From Paratinospora sagittata (lineage: Eukaryota; Streptophyta; Magnoliopsida; Ranunculales; Menispermaceae): a stretch of DNA of 64,000 nucleotides. The notes beneath the pieces were generated by a model. It was given only the letters and a program-made list of their open reading frames with translations. It did no database searches and was not told the DNA's origin. Where the stretch lies: positions 26,642,987-26,706,986 of the forward strand of contig CM069612.1 in the NCBI GenBank assembly GCA_035771175.1, in the 5' to 3' direction. The translations under genes and the position numbers were made by a program. Shown piece by piece: positions 46,811-58,325 of the stretch (its first letter is position 1; each line of letters opens with the position of its first letter).

Positions 46811-47452
46811 TGTAATACTCCAAAATTTTTATAAACTTATAAAATACATAACCAATAAATAAATAAGTAAAAACCAATATTTTCACTACCATTACTATCT
46901 AAATCTCACAAAATAAGAAAATTAGTGTAATATAAATTTATTTTGAACTCATGTTCATGATCAAGTTCAAATGCCAAGTCCAACATCAATTCTAAGAAAT
47001 ATAGTTGTTTTGAGCCCATGATCAAGCCCAAGCCCAAACCTAATATTTTAAAGATTCTAAGCTCAAGTCAAAGCCCAAGCCCAAACAATATGTGTAAATT
47101 ATTGGTGGAAATGTGGTCAAAAAGTAAAATACATGTGTAAAGCTATGATTTTTTGTAAATTTTAAATTGTGTGGTTAGGATGTGCTGTAAACTAGTATAA
47201 ATAAGCGTGCTTGACATTCATTCCAAACCATCCAAGTGAGAGTGAGAAAAGTGTAGAGAGTTTAAGTGAGGGCTAGAAGTGTTTTAGCAAATATTGTGAT
47301 AGCTTTAGTAGTTTGTAGTATAAAAACTAGTAATAATTGAGTGATACATATTATGCTCTATACTTGCCATTTTGTGGATCTTGTACATCAGAAATGATTA
47401 CTATTTACTATTACTTTTATTGAGGATAAAATTTCTTTTAAAGATAGTAAGA
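46811..47452 (+). mobile_element. LTR-like remnant A with TATA and purine tract
   Basis: Starts tgtaatactcc and has a TATA box (tataaata near 47197) followed by leader-like sequence. It ends in gaggataaaatttctttta and a purine-rich stretch that directly precedes the next LTR start. It appears to be a 5' LTR fused to a 3' internal end, with the body deleted. Confidence 0.55.
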
Positions 47453-50094
47453 TGTAATACGCCAAAATTTTAAAGGTAAATTCACAATTTTGAATATAAG
47501 GGTATTTTTGTAATTTTATACAAAAGCCAAAAAAGCTCAGAGCATTACATTAAAAATGTTACAAAACTAAGGAAAATGGATTTTTGATGAGACTAAATGT
47601 GTATAAAAAGAATTCATGTATAATTTAGCCAAAATAGAATAGTAACACAACTAAACAATCTTCTTTCAAAAAATTGACTTTAGGGATGAATTCAAAATGT
47701 CTAAAAACCCTCATAGACCCGGTCGCATAATTTTAAGATGTCAAAATAAAATAGTAGTATAACAAAATATGTAGGCCAACACGTCCATGTATACCAATTC
47801 TACGTGTTATATACATCACGAATGTACACGGGACCCACATTCCTTATGATAATGTCATTGCGTATGGGAAAAAATACATGATTACCCTTCAAAAAAAAAA
47901 ATTTCACAAATGCCATCTACATATAAATAATGATCCATTTGCCTTAATTTACTGTTCATAACCCAGTCAGCGTGCCAAATAAGCGTCATGTCGGCGCGGA
48001 GGTGGCATTTTTTTTTAAATGAAGGGAAGACATTTTTTCAAAAGACGCATTCCCTTCAAATTTTTTTTTTTTTACAAGTGGAAGGGAAGGCGTCTTTTCA
48101 AAAGACGCCTTCCCTTCTTACTGTAAAAAAAAAATTATCACCCCAGAAGAAGAAAAAGAAGAGGAAGAAGACAAAGAAGAAGAAGAGCCGACATTGATTC
48201 TTGCGGTACCCTTTATGATCAGATGGAAAGAGCCGATAATGAAGAAGAAGATGCCAGAATGCATGGATGACTTCTCCACCATTAATGCGGATATTGCAGA
48301 GGATCTGGAAAAGAAGCGATCAGATGCAATCTGCTTCATCTTCTTTAGAAGAGAAGATTGAAGAGGGGCGTTTATAGATTTCTTCCTTATCGGGTAACAG
48401 TGTCGTAACCAATATATCTAACCTTGATTTTGAGTGCTGAAAATCATATTTCTCTCCGGCAAAATTATTTTTTGGGTGACTAATTAAATACAGTGCCTAG
48501 TTCCAATGAGAAAATTCCAGATTTATGAATTTAGTGCATCAATTTCATGGATTGTAAAATTATACGGTGAGATTATGGCTACAAATTGGCTTGTAGTTGT
48601 TGTTTGGAATGTGGGCTCTTGTTACTGTAATTCGTTGCCAAGATAGGGGCCTTCATTCGCCTTTATCTGTGTTCCACTACTTTACGTGGGCAACGCTGTT
48701 TCTTTACCAGATAATGGATGAATTGAAGAAGTGGGAACAATGAATGCAAATGGGTTGTTAAAGGAGTTTCCTCAAACTGAGAAATTTGCCCGGCATTTGG
48801 CAGAATTAGTGGATCTCCTGAAAGTTCTCTTCTTCTTCTTTGTCTTCTTCTTCTTCTTCCTCTTCTTCCTCTTCTTTTTCTTCTTCTGGGGTGATAATTT
48901 TTTTTTTTACAGTAAGAAGGGAAGGCGTCTTTGAAAAGACGCCTTCTCTTCCACTTGTAAAAAAAAAAAAAATTTGAAGGAAAGGCGTCTTTTCAAAAGA
49001 CGCATTCCCTTCTACTTGTAAAAAAAAAAAAATTGAAGGGAAGACGTCTTTTCAAAAGACGTCTTCCCTTGCATTTGTAAAAAAAAAAAAAATTTGAAAA
49101 AAATGCCACCTCCGTGCCGACGTGACGCTTATTTGGCACGCTGACTGGGTTATTAACAGTAAATTAAGGCAAATGAGTCATTATTTATATGTAAATGGCA
49201 TTTGTGAATTTTTTTTTTTTTGAAAGATAATCATGTATTTTTTCCATTGCGTATGTCACACACGAAAATCATATTTTTACGTCTTTTTACTTATTAAATA
49301 AAATAAAATAAAATAAAAATAATGGTGCCCCACCACCACCCCACGTGATGCGGCAACCACACCACCCGTTACATGATTCATGGCGGGCATGTGATGGGTT
49401 AGGTAAGGTGACAGCCACGCTCCACTCTCCATTTTATATACAAACACCGCACTGTCCGCACCCACGTTCTCTTTACTCCTCTTCTCTCTTTCTTTCTCTT
49501 TTCTCTCTCCCTTGTTTCTGCCGTTCTAAGCGTCAAACAGCAGCAGTCTGCTGCTGTGCGCTGTTATCTCTCTTCTCTCCTTGTCCTCCCTTTTCTCCTC
49601 CTCCTTTTCACTTTTCTCTCTATCTTGTTGGGTAGTCAGGGCAAAGAAATTAATCGGCAGAGTAGACGGTAAGCACTTGTCCCCCTTTTCTCTTTCCCTT
49701 TGCTTGATATTTCTCTCATCAAGTGAGTGATTACAGTAAGTATAGGGTGATTCACCACGATTAATGGCAGCCCAAAACACCACCGGAATGGAGCAATAGG
49801 GATACCCTGCTTTTGGAAAAAGAAGTAACAGCAGCACTCTTTGCTTTTCTTCTCTCCCCCCTCTCTGTTCCTTCCCTGCATATCATCACACCACCACCAG
49901 TCATAGTGGTGGTAGAAGACAAAATGGTGGGGCCACCGCCACAGCACAACTACTTCTCTCTTATGCATATTGTATAGTATTTTTATATATTATGGAATAT
50001 ATGTTTTAAAAACCACCACCAGCAACAGTTAGATGGTATATGGTGGTTTTCGGAGAACTTATACATTCATATATAATATATGTTAAATTATAGA
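47453..50094 (+). mobile_element. LTR family B, copy 1 (contains a MULE)
   Basis: Starts tgtaatacgccaaaatttta and matches copy 2 (52361-54878) through to aatatatgttaaat near 50094. Includes ttttatatacaaacaccgc (TATA region) near 49433 and ccaccaccagcaacagttag near 50015. A 1.38-kb MULE is inserted at 47867-49245. The short frames on either strand are not genes. Confidence 0.75.
47867..49245. mobile_element. non-autonomous MULE with long palindromic TIRs (possible Pack-MULE)
   Basis: TSD attgcgtatg (47857-47866 and 49246-49255, 10 bp). Termini ggaaaaaatacatgatta are inverted on each side and homology continues for more than 300 bp per arm. Each arm includes near-perfect 36-bp palindromes built from gaagggaaggcgtctttt and its complement: two on the left (48028-48118) and three on the right (48915-49078). 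Both arms then reach tgataattttttttt or its complement and a gaagaagaag tract. The 600-bp core (48190-48830) has exon-like fragments (DDFSTINADIAEDLEKKRSD; GLLKEFPQTEKFARHLAEL) that are not recognised, with no transposase. Confidence 0.88.
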
Positions 50095-50859
50095 TATGTA
50101 CATGCACCACCACCACTAAAGATAGGTAATATTTTATATGTTGTATTTTATATATGTTATATATGATGTTATATAAATGCATACTATATGATATCTGTTA
50201 TATATATATGATACATTACAAACAGGATGTGTTATTTACATTATATCATATGTATAATATATGATGTCCGATACATATATGGTACATTTTTATTTTATAT
50301 TTATATTACTCATAAATAAAGATATATTTATATATTATTCATATCGTAACAAACACATATACTCAAGTCTTGCACCATCGATTCCATGTACCACCATACA
50401 ATCGTTGCACTAGCCACTTCATACTCATGTGGGGGACAAACCTTAACATTTTCTATGGTTTATATTTATTTTTTGGCATGTGTATATCGTGTCATGTTAG
50501 GTATATAGGTTAATATTGATCTCCTTAAAAATTTTTGTGTTATGATATATTTTTCTTTATATGAACTTGTACATAATGTGCGTGTTATGTGGTTCTATGC
50601 TTTAAATATTATGGTCATCCATATTATGTATTATGATGAATGTGTCATTTTTGACATGTTATATATTATGATATATGTGTCTTCTAGTATACTTGTATTC
50701 ATTAATTAATCATGTTATGCAATGCATGTTTCATGGTTAAAAATTTTATAACATGCTTTTTCGATTATATATAGGGTGGTGGGTGTCACCATTATCACTA
50801 ACGGGTGGCGTGGTTGTCACATCATGTGGGGGTGGTGGTGGGGGCCACCATTATTTTTA
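50095..50859. other. AT-rich transposon debris, no gene seen
   Basis: Rich in tatat and atgtta runs with cacca blocks. Probably the outer part of the reverse-oriented LTR that follows. No boundary could be fixed. Confidence 0.4.
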
Positions 50860-51417
50860 TTTTATTTTATTTTATATGTAAAAAGATGTAAAGATGATCT
50901 TTTTTTGGCGTGTGACATATGCAATGACGTCACCATAAATAATGTGGCGTGCATAGATCCGTGATGCATATAACATGTAGAACTAGTATATGCATGCACA
51001 TGTGTGCATACATACGTCGTTATACCACTATTCTATTTTAACATCTTAAAATTATTTGACTGGTCCGTCGTTATACCACTATTCTACTTTAACATCTTAA
51101 AATTATTTGACTGGGTCCCTAGGGAGTTTTAGACATTCTAAACTCATCGGTGAAGTCAAATTTTTGAAATAAAATTATTTAGTTGTGTTTTTTTTCCAAT
51201 TTGGCTAAAATATGCATATATTGTTTTTATACACGTTTAGTCTCATCAAAAATTCATTTTCTTTCGTTCTTGACATGATTCACTCAAAAATGTGTTTTGT
51301 AACATTTTTAACATAAGGAATGCCGAGTTCGGAGTCTTTTTGGATTTTGTGTGAAATTACAAAAATACTCTTATAGTCAAAATTATGAATTTACCCTTAA
51401 AATTTTGGGATTTTACA
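50860..51417 (-). mobile_element. LTR family B, reverse copy (partial)
   Basis: On the minus strand it starts tgtaaaatcccaaaatttta and passes through aaaatgttacaaaacacatt, tgtcaaagtagaatagtgg and gcatatgtcacacgcc, in the same order as the forward copies at 52361 and 62642. A block of about 56 bp (cgtcgttataccactattct, catcttaaaattatttgac) is tandemly duplicated at 51015-51115. Confidence 0.75.
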
Positions 51418-51585
51418 TACTTTCACCCTTAAACGAAATTTCGTCCTTGAAATTGGATAAATTTCAAAATGATAGGTCATCTAATAGTGCTGGGTTGAGA
51501 GTGACTAATGATTGACTTATATATGACCTATCATTGCAGACTTTATCTAATTTCGAGGATTAATTTTTTTTAAAAAGTGGCAGGA
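51418..51585. other. two retroelement 3' ends placed tail to tail
   Basis: The left half reads, on the minus strand, gacgaaatttcgtttaaggg next to the reverse LTR. The right half reads ttatctaatttcgaggatta then a purine tract before the forward LTR at 51586. The halves are partly complementary (ataggtcat...atgacctat), so the site can form a hairpin. Confidence 0.6.
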
Positions 51586-51854
51586 TGTAATACCTCGAAA
51601 AAAATTCAAACTTTACTCAACTTTGAGATCTTGCTTAAATTATTATTAAATAAACTAATTATTGTGATCCGTACCAACCATTTTGGGGTTTGCAAATTTG
51701 ATTAACCAATTATTTTGCTAATTAATTAATATTTTTTCTGAATCGAGTTGTATTCAAATATAAACTTGCAAAGAAAAGTTATAAAAAATAGTTGATAGTG
51801 TCTTTCTCACATGTTTATATCTGATGATATGTTTAGATTGATGGAGTAGTGTAC

Positions 51855-51894
<40 letters not shown>

Positions 51895-52360
51895 AAAACA
51901 AAATAAAAATAACAATGGTGGCGCGCTATTATCATCCTATAATACCGGCACCCACCTAATTATTATACAATTTACTTGTAGTTATGTTTTATGCATTATC
52001 TAATCATTTTAGAGGTGGTGGTGCCAAGACTTCTCTTCTCACATAGTTTATATATTATGCACCCACTACCCGTCATCCTTTTTCCTTCTCTCCTCTCCAC
52101 TTGAACTTCATCCTTCTCTCACAAACTAGTAACAAAGGCAAACTTTCGGGAAGATTCCAGCTTGAAACAACTGACAAAGACCACCAGTGATAGTTCAAAA
52201 ATAGAGCCTCTGTTCCCGGTTTTGTACAATCACACGAGACAATGACAGCAACTATTGATGTTGCGACCATGGTTTCATGGGTATGCTCTCTCCCTCCTTT
52301 TTTTTGCTTTCCTCTTCTTTTTCTTCACTGTATTTCTCATCAGCAACCCATGTTTTCCAA
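51586..52360 (+). mobile_element. LTR-like remnant C
   Basis: Starts tgtaatacctcg after a purine tract. Contains a pure (AT)n run at 51859-51891 and pyrimidine-rich leader-like sequence near 52080. Truncated by the family B LTR at 52361. Confidence 0.5.
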
Positions 52361-54878
52361 TGTAATACCTCAAAATTTTAAGGATAAATTTGTAATTTTG
52401 ACTATAAGGGCATTTTTGTAATTTTTGTAATTTTACTCGACATGCGTTACGTTAAAAATGTTACAAAACACATTTTTGAGTGAATCGTGTCAACAACGAA
52501 GGAGAACGAATTTTCCATGAGACTAAATTTGTATAATAACAATACATGCATATTTTAGCCAAACTGGATGAAAACATAACTAAATAATCTTGTTTCAAAA
52601 ATCTGACTTCAAATGAGTTCAGAATGTCTAAGACCCCATGAGGACCTAGTCACATAATTCTAAGATGTCAAAATAGAACAGTGGTATAATGTTGTATGTA
52701 GGCCCACACTTGCATGCACATCAATTCTACATATATATGCACTACGCCACATTATCTATGGTGATATCATTGCATATGTCACACACCAAAACGATCATCT
52801 TTACATCTTTTTACTTATTAAATAAAATAAAATAAAAATAATGGTGGCCCCCACCACCACCCCCACGTGATGTGGCACCCACCACCCCATGTGATGGCTT
52901 AGGTAAGGTGCCACCGATGCTCTACTCTCCATTTTATATACAAACACCACACTATCCACTGTTGGCCCAAGTATGTCTAAGAGAGGAGGTGAATTTGATA
53001 CTTAAACAATTAAAGTTAATGCAATGACAACTAAATTAGTGCGGAAAAGTAAATCAATTTACACAATCGATTTAGAGTAGTTCGGCTACTTGTCTACATC
53101 CACTACCTAACCTCATTAGTTAAAATTTGAAACACTTTCACTAAGGGTTTATCTTACGGGTGAGAACCAAAGGGTTACACATTTTCTCAACTTCCGAGTG
53201 TGAGAACAACTGTTACAATGCTCAACTTGCAAGCTTGAGACCAACCTAACCTCTCGACTTACAAGTTAAAGAACTACTTATACCTCTCGACTTACAGGCT
53301 AGAGAACTAACTATCTCAACTTTCGAGTGTGAGACTAACCTAAACCTTCTCAACTTACAGGAATGAGAATAACCACTTGTTCGAAAAACAAAGTTGGGTA
53401 CTCAGCAGTTTATATATCTACCGTTACAACTCGATACAGTATACAAGATATGAAATGAAGTACAACTGGATCTTATAAACTATCTCTCAAATTTCTTTTT
53501 CAACAAGAATGATGCATGATTAAAACAGTGCTGAAAATTTGACTGAAAATTAGTTCGGTAACCTTCAAATAGATTTTCAAAGAAAGATAGAGATTAAGTT
53601 CAGTATGAAAATCTTTTGAATAAACAAAGTTTCAAAGAAAACATTTTGAAAAACTAAAATAGTTTAAGCTTCTGATATTAAATTGAAAATTCGACTAACT
53701 TTCAAAATTATTTGCTTAATAAATTTTCAGTGGTATGTGGATTTTCTAAGTATTGATATTTATAGACTTAGAAATGAAGCTGTTAGTCATTTGAATTTAA
53801 ATTTCAAAATGAACATTTGCTCACAACAGCTAGAATCTTTCACGAAGATGGTAAGATGATCTTCACGAACATTCTAGTTCTTTTCAGATTACACGAATAA
53901 GGAAGGTTTCAGGAATTATGATTTCATGAATCAGAGGAAATCTCTGACAAATCTTAAAAGATTTTTGTGCATAAAATGTTCTAAAAAAGTGAACTGAAAA
54001 AGTGCACAGACATAACTTAATGACAATGTTGGATTAGAATCTTGATTGGTCAATTAACGTCCTGACGTATAATCTCAACTTTGTCGTTTTGTTCCTTGAG
54101 GGCGCTCATGGACCATAAGCGTCCTGCTGAACTAAGAAGTGAGGGCACTACAAGAATGTAAGCATCCTGACTTACTCAACGATTAAAGACGACTAAAGCT
54201 GTGAGGGTGCTACTGGAAGATTAGCGTCCTGGCTTGTTTTAAAACACTTAGAAACATAAGGGTGCTACTTATAACGTAAGCGTCCTATCTTTAAAGTACA
54301 GGGCGCTATTGAAACGTAAGCGTCCAGATGTATAAGACGATCAGCGAGCTGATGTTGAATCAGCAATATACTGCTGTTGTGTGCTATTTTCTCTCCTCTC
54401 CTTGTCCTCCCTTTTCTCCTCCTCCTTTCCACTATTTTAATTGGCAGAGTAGCAAGATTAACGGCGTTAAGCACTTGTCCCCCTCTTCTCTTTCTCTTTA
54501 CTTAATATTTCCCTCATCAAGTGAGTGATTACAGTAAGTATAGGGTGATTCACCACGATTAATGGCAGCCCAAAACACCACCGGAATGGAGCAATTGTGA
54601 TACCCTGTTTTTGGAAAAAGAAGTAACAGCAGCACTCTTTGCTTTTCTTCTCTCCCCCCTCTCTGTTCCTTCCCTGCATATCATCACACCACCACCAGTC
54701 ATAGTGGTGCCACCCCGGCCGCTCAACTACTTCTCTCTTATGCATATTGTACAGTATATTTATATATTATAGGATATATGTTTTAAAAACCACCACCAGC
54801 AACAGTTAGATAGTATATGGTGGTTTTGGGAGAACGTATACATTCATCTATAATATATGTTAAATTTCTTTTAAGGGG
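52361..54878 (+). mobile_element. LTR family B, copy 2 (contains a copia-type LTR)
   Basis: Starts tgtaatacctcaaaatttta and is collinear with copy 1: attttatatacaaacacc near 52931, then after the insertion gtgagtgattacagtaagta near 54520 and agcagcactctttgctttt near 54626, ending atatgttaaat. About 80 bp corresponding to 49460-49535 is missing at the insertion point. Confidence 0.75.
52960..54360 (+). mobile_element. Ty1/copia-type LTR (solo or fragment)
   Basis: Begins tgttggcccaagtatgtct and continues gagaggaggtgaatttg, a start typical of plant copia LTRs of the SIRE type. Carries actcgacttacaagtt-like repeats (53230-53370) and a 3' array of five degenerate units, gggcgct...taagcgtcc, at 54101, 54143, 54205, 54259 and 54301. 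The right end and target duplication are unclear because of a deletion in the host LTR. No coding sequence. Confidence 0.65.
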
Positions 54879-54884
54879 CTAAAA

Positions 54885-55774
54885 TGTAATATCCGCAAAT
54901 TCTTAGAGTAATTTAATTATTAATTTTGATTTATTTTCACGTAGACATGCAATTAACTACCAACTGTAATTAATGTGACATTTAAAATAAGTAATAGCGT
55001 CATCACCAACAACACCCAAGGTTACCTAATAATATTTATATAATAGTGTAATTTTATATATGTATACTAATATATAAAAGGTGGCGGTGGTAACACCATC
55101 GCCACTAAATGACATGCAACTTTATCTATATTTATAACTTATATATATATATATATATATACACCGCCACCACTCTTGCCCTTTTATCAATAATAATAAT
55201 AGAGAGATTAGGTATCCTCAATTGGACCTTACACCACCACCCACCCCACTTGCATAACTTAGTGGGTTGGGTGAAGCAGTCACCTCCCCATTATACATAT
55301 GTGAAGCCTCTTCAACTCTCCTTCATCCTCATTTCTTCTCTCCTCTTCTCTCTCTTGATCTCTCTCGTATTAGCAATAGAAACAGGTCGGAGAACCGCTA
55401 AAACATTTTAAGGTGAGCACTTTTCTCTTTTATGTTATGTATCCCCTGCTTCTCTCTCCTCTCGCTGCTCTGTTTCCACTGGAAGAAACAGCAGCAACAG
55501 CAACAAAGGTACTGCTGCTGCCACCTCCTCTCTTTCTTCTCTCTCCCTTCCGCTGGGAGAAGCAGCTGCAACAATGACATTGTTGTTGCCACCACCACCT
55601 CTTACGTCACCCCTCTTCTCTCTTATTCCTTCCTTCTTCTCCTTGCATTTCTTCCTGACAAGTCACAGTGAACAGAACATCTAGTATATAATATTATAGA
55701 CGTGTGGATGATTATAGATAAAGATATATTATATAAAGGTATTCTCTTTTTGAAAAACCACCCGACCATCAAAC

Positions 55775-55808
<34 letters not shown>

Positions 55809-55849
55809 GTTATATTATATATTACATTGTCTAACCACCTAAATGCATT
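54885..55849 (+). mobile_element. LTR family D, forward arm (truncated)
   Basis: Starts tgtaatatccgc after ttcttttaagggg. It is an inverted copy of about 61600-62620: shared blocks include aaatgacatgcaactttatc, cttttatcaataataataat, tagcaatagaaacaggtc, agaagcagctgcaacaatg and aaccacctaaatgcatt. Cut off abruptly at 55849. Frames of 80-100 codons here come from ctt/ctc repeats. Confidence 0.7.
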
Positions 55850-55854
55850 CGTGC

Positions 55855-55966
55855 CATTCCTTTGTAAAAGTTTATGTCGTCGGGCTAGAGTGGTATAGAC
55901 ACTTGAATATGGAGGGCATAAGTGGAAGCTTAGGAATTTCATTATACCATTGTTGTGTTGTATGTT
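55855..55966. repeat. 112-bp repeat, partner of 59341-59452
   Basis: cattcctttgta, tatgtcgtcgggctagagt, gggcataagt, gaagcttaggaatttcatta and taccattgttgtgttg are shared in order with 59341-59452. Confidence 0.85.
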
Positions 55967-56167
55967 TGTTGATTATTTGTTTACATATATAAAAAACCAG
56001 ATCCTGTACCCTGTGACAATCATATGGATTGTCAAAATCTTATGAAACTTAGAAAATGAACCACTAGGATCACTTTGTTTCGAGAACTTAGAATTCCGAA
56101 ATCTAGTGTCGCCCTAGAACGAAGCATCGCAGATGAAAGAACTGATAGAATGTCAATTGTTGTGTAG

Positions 56168-56874
56168 ATAAAAACTCAAAGAACAAGATCAAACACTCAA
56201 ATTCCAATTAAGCAAGAACCCCAAGTGGAAATTGAGGTGGTAAATGAACCTATTACTCTAACTATTGGAGTATCCTCTGCCCCAGTTCCGCGAAATGTCG
56301 AGATTCCAAATTCGGTTAACCTGGCAACAAATAACAAGATGGAAACTAGTTTGAGTAGGACTAGTGGGACTAAGAAGATTGTTGAATCCTTTGGTCAGAT
56401 GATGATACACAAGGATCACAAACAAACTCTAGCCTTGGTAAATCCTATAATGAGAACTGAAAAGGACAATCAGACAGGGATAGGACGCGAGGAAAAGGAT
56501 TGGGTTAAGAATTTCAAAAAAAATTTGAAACTACAACCACCTAAGTTCGGAGGAAGTTCTGACCATCTAGAAGCTAATGATTGGTTCAAAGACATTGTAA
56601 AGAGATTGAACATATTGGAAATAAAAGGACCAAAAAGGGTAGGTTTGCAACCTTTTAGCTTGAGCGAGGAGCTGGGTAAGAAATGATAAGAAGAAATCTC
56701 GATAAGAACACTAAGAAGATCAAGTGGATTGAGTTCGAAAAATTATTTCATGACAAGTACTTTTTTTAAGCTGACAAGATACAACTGGGTGTGAAGTATC
56801 TGAGGATGACACAAGAAGAAATGACACCACTTAAGCACTACCAAGACCTCACCACTAATTTAAATCATTACTAA
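56168..56874 (+). pseudogene. Ty3/gypsy gag remnant
   Basis: N-terminal RTRSNTQIPIKQEPQVEIE leads to a typical gag core: LKLQPPKFGGSSDHLEANDW, DIVKRLNILEIKGPKRV, then after a frameshift near 56690 KIKWIEFEKLFHDKYF, a TAA, and QLGVKYLRMTQEEMTP. This is the retrotransposon gag domain without a knuckle, protease or polymerase. It lies between D-type LTR pieces but its parent element is uncertain. Confidence 0.85.
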
Positions 56875-56987
56875 AGGCCACCACTACCATTACTCATGTT
56901 AGTGGATGATTTGTGTAGACAGTGGGTCCAACGCCACTACCAAATGATGAACTATATATATATAATATAAAATCTTCAAAAAATATC

Positions 56988-57073
56988 ACACCATTACTTT
57001 ATTTTTCGACAAGATTAGCCACAATTATTGATTATCACATTCATATCCCACTCAATGAAAGTCGACAAGTGGC
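56988..57073 (+). repeat. 86-bp leader block, inverted partner of 58025-58111
   Basis: caccattactttatttttcg, gccacaattattgattatca and catatcccactc...gtcgacaagtgg match the reverse complement of 58025-58111 with a few substitutions. One copy lies 5' of each of the two small reading frames between them. Confidence 0.88.
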
Positions 57074-57189
57074 CTACAAATAGGTAAATCCTAATCTTAT
57101 TCAATTAGAAAATAATAAATCAAGTTAATAGTTATATAAACAACTTTAGCATTCCTCATTTTTGCATCTCAGGAAAACTTGTTCAGGTA

Positions 57190-57570
57190 ATGGCGCAAAA
57201 CTAACTCGATGTTCAAGGAACAGAAGGTGACCTCCACCAATTATATCCGAAAGACGTGTTCGCCAGAAGAGTAGTGGATCCTTTAATAAATACTCTTATA
57301 GCTGATATGTATGATCATGGGATGGAATGACGAATTTTAGATAAAAGAAGAAGATAGTTTATGGAATTCCATGAGATGTACGCTTGGGGCTGGAAACAGG
57401 GACAAACAAGCACATTAATGGTGCTCTGGGCCATGATCTGTAAATCGATTATAAGAGTCATCGTACAACATATATTTAGACAAAATTATCCTGAATGGAT
57501 ATTCGACTGTTTCTGGTATGGGCTCTGGGAGTCTGGACCGCCTATAACAGTCGCATATAACTATGACTAA
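57190..57570 (+). pseudogene. pseudogene related to the 124-residue protein at 6928
   Basis: From the ATG at 57190 to the TAA at 57570 the frame is 126 codons, matching the 124 of the gene at 6928. Aligned pieces: FARRVVDPL with FAYRLLNPA; MYDHGM with LYDYGL; after two stops, TSTLMVLWAMI with TSTLMVYWSII, then SIIRV with STIRV, and FWYGLWESGPP with FWHDLMESGLP. In-frame stops at codon 5 (TAA), 57328 (TGA) and 57355 (TAG) kill the frame. The alignment through the two later stops is gap-free, so this is decay of a real coding copy. It sits in retroelement debris with an 86-bp leader block 120 bp upstream. Confidence 0.85.
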
Positions 57571-57696
57571 GTGTGAGTCACACCTATGTAAATTTATTAT
57601 TGATAAATAAAAAGGTCAAATTAAAGAAATGCATTTATATATATATATATATTTCTAGTCGCCCAATTTGCCTCTAGAGCTTAAAGCTAGTTGGCT

Positions 57697-57999
57697 TCAA
57701 AGCTGATCCTGTTCCTCGTGAAGCTTTGTGTTTTCTTCCATTGCACGATCAAAAGAATCCCCTAGACCAGCAACCTCTTCCTATAAGGCAAAATTCTCTT
57801 GCCGTAGATTCATAGCCTCCTGCTGTAAATCACTAGTTTTCTGGTGAAGAGCGATGACTTCCTGGTGTAATCTCTCGTTTTCATCAGTTAGAGACCTCAT
57901 CAAATATTTCGTAAACGCTATTTTATTGTCCATATCATTAACTTGTTCAGCTAGAGTTTCTACCTCTTTTTCGAGATAGATAATCATTTGCCTAAGTTG
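57697..57999 (-). pseudogene. coiled-coil reading frame, fragment
   Basis: On the minus strand, QLRQMIIYLEKEVETLAEQ continues with VNDMDNKIAFTKYLM, SLTDENERLHQEVIALHQK and DLQQEAMNLRQENFAL, then a stop (57781) and EEVAGLGDSFDRAMEEN to a second stop at 57697. Heptad-spaced Leu/Ile and abundant Glu/Gln predict a long parallel coiled coil. No family was recognised; such coils occur in plant retroelement-associated proteins and many host proteins. The frame starts 36 bp after the inverted leader block at 58025-58111 and runs towards the pseudogene at 57190-57570. Confidence 0.5.
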
Positions 58000-58024
58000 T
58001 GATACATTTCTTACTTAATTGTTA

Positions 58025-58325
58025 GCCACTTGTCGACTTTCACCGAGTGGGATATGAAAGTGATAATCAATAATTGTGGCTAACCTTGTCGAAAAATAAA
58101 GTAATGGTGTGTTGTTTTTTTTTTTTTTTAAGATCATATATATATATATATATATATAATCATACTATTATATAAATATCTATAGGTAACCTTGGGTGAT
58201 GGCACTATTATTTATTTCACATGTCACCTTGGTTTCATGCCGATAATTAATTGCGAAGATATTGTCTCGGTGAAAATAAATCAAAATTAATAATTAAATT
58301 ACTCTAAAAAATTGCTGGTATTACA
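58025..58325 (-). mobile_element. D-type LTR start, reverse orientation, with leader block
   Basis: On the minus strand it starts tgtaataccagc and matches the beginning of the forward D LTR (ttagagtaatttaattatta, gttacctatagatattta). It then passes through a (TA)n run into the 86-bp leader block. The flank at 58326 has the purine tract in reverse (accccccttaaaggaaattt), as at a 3' LTR. Confidence 0.65.

Noticed and set aside
48118..48339. Ser-rich minus-strand frame in the MULE core
   Set aside because: Driven by the gaagaagaag tract; the plus-strand exon-like fragments are more plausible, though also unproven.
49345..49968. Frames of 60-110 codons on both strands
   Set aside because: Low-complexity pyrimidine-rich LTR leader; the same region in the sister LTR (about 54370-54745) does not keep the frames.
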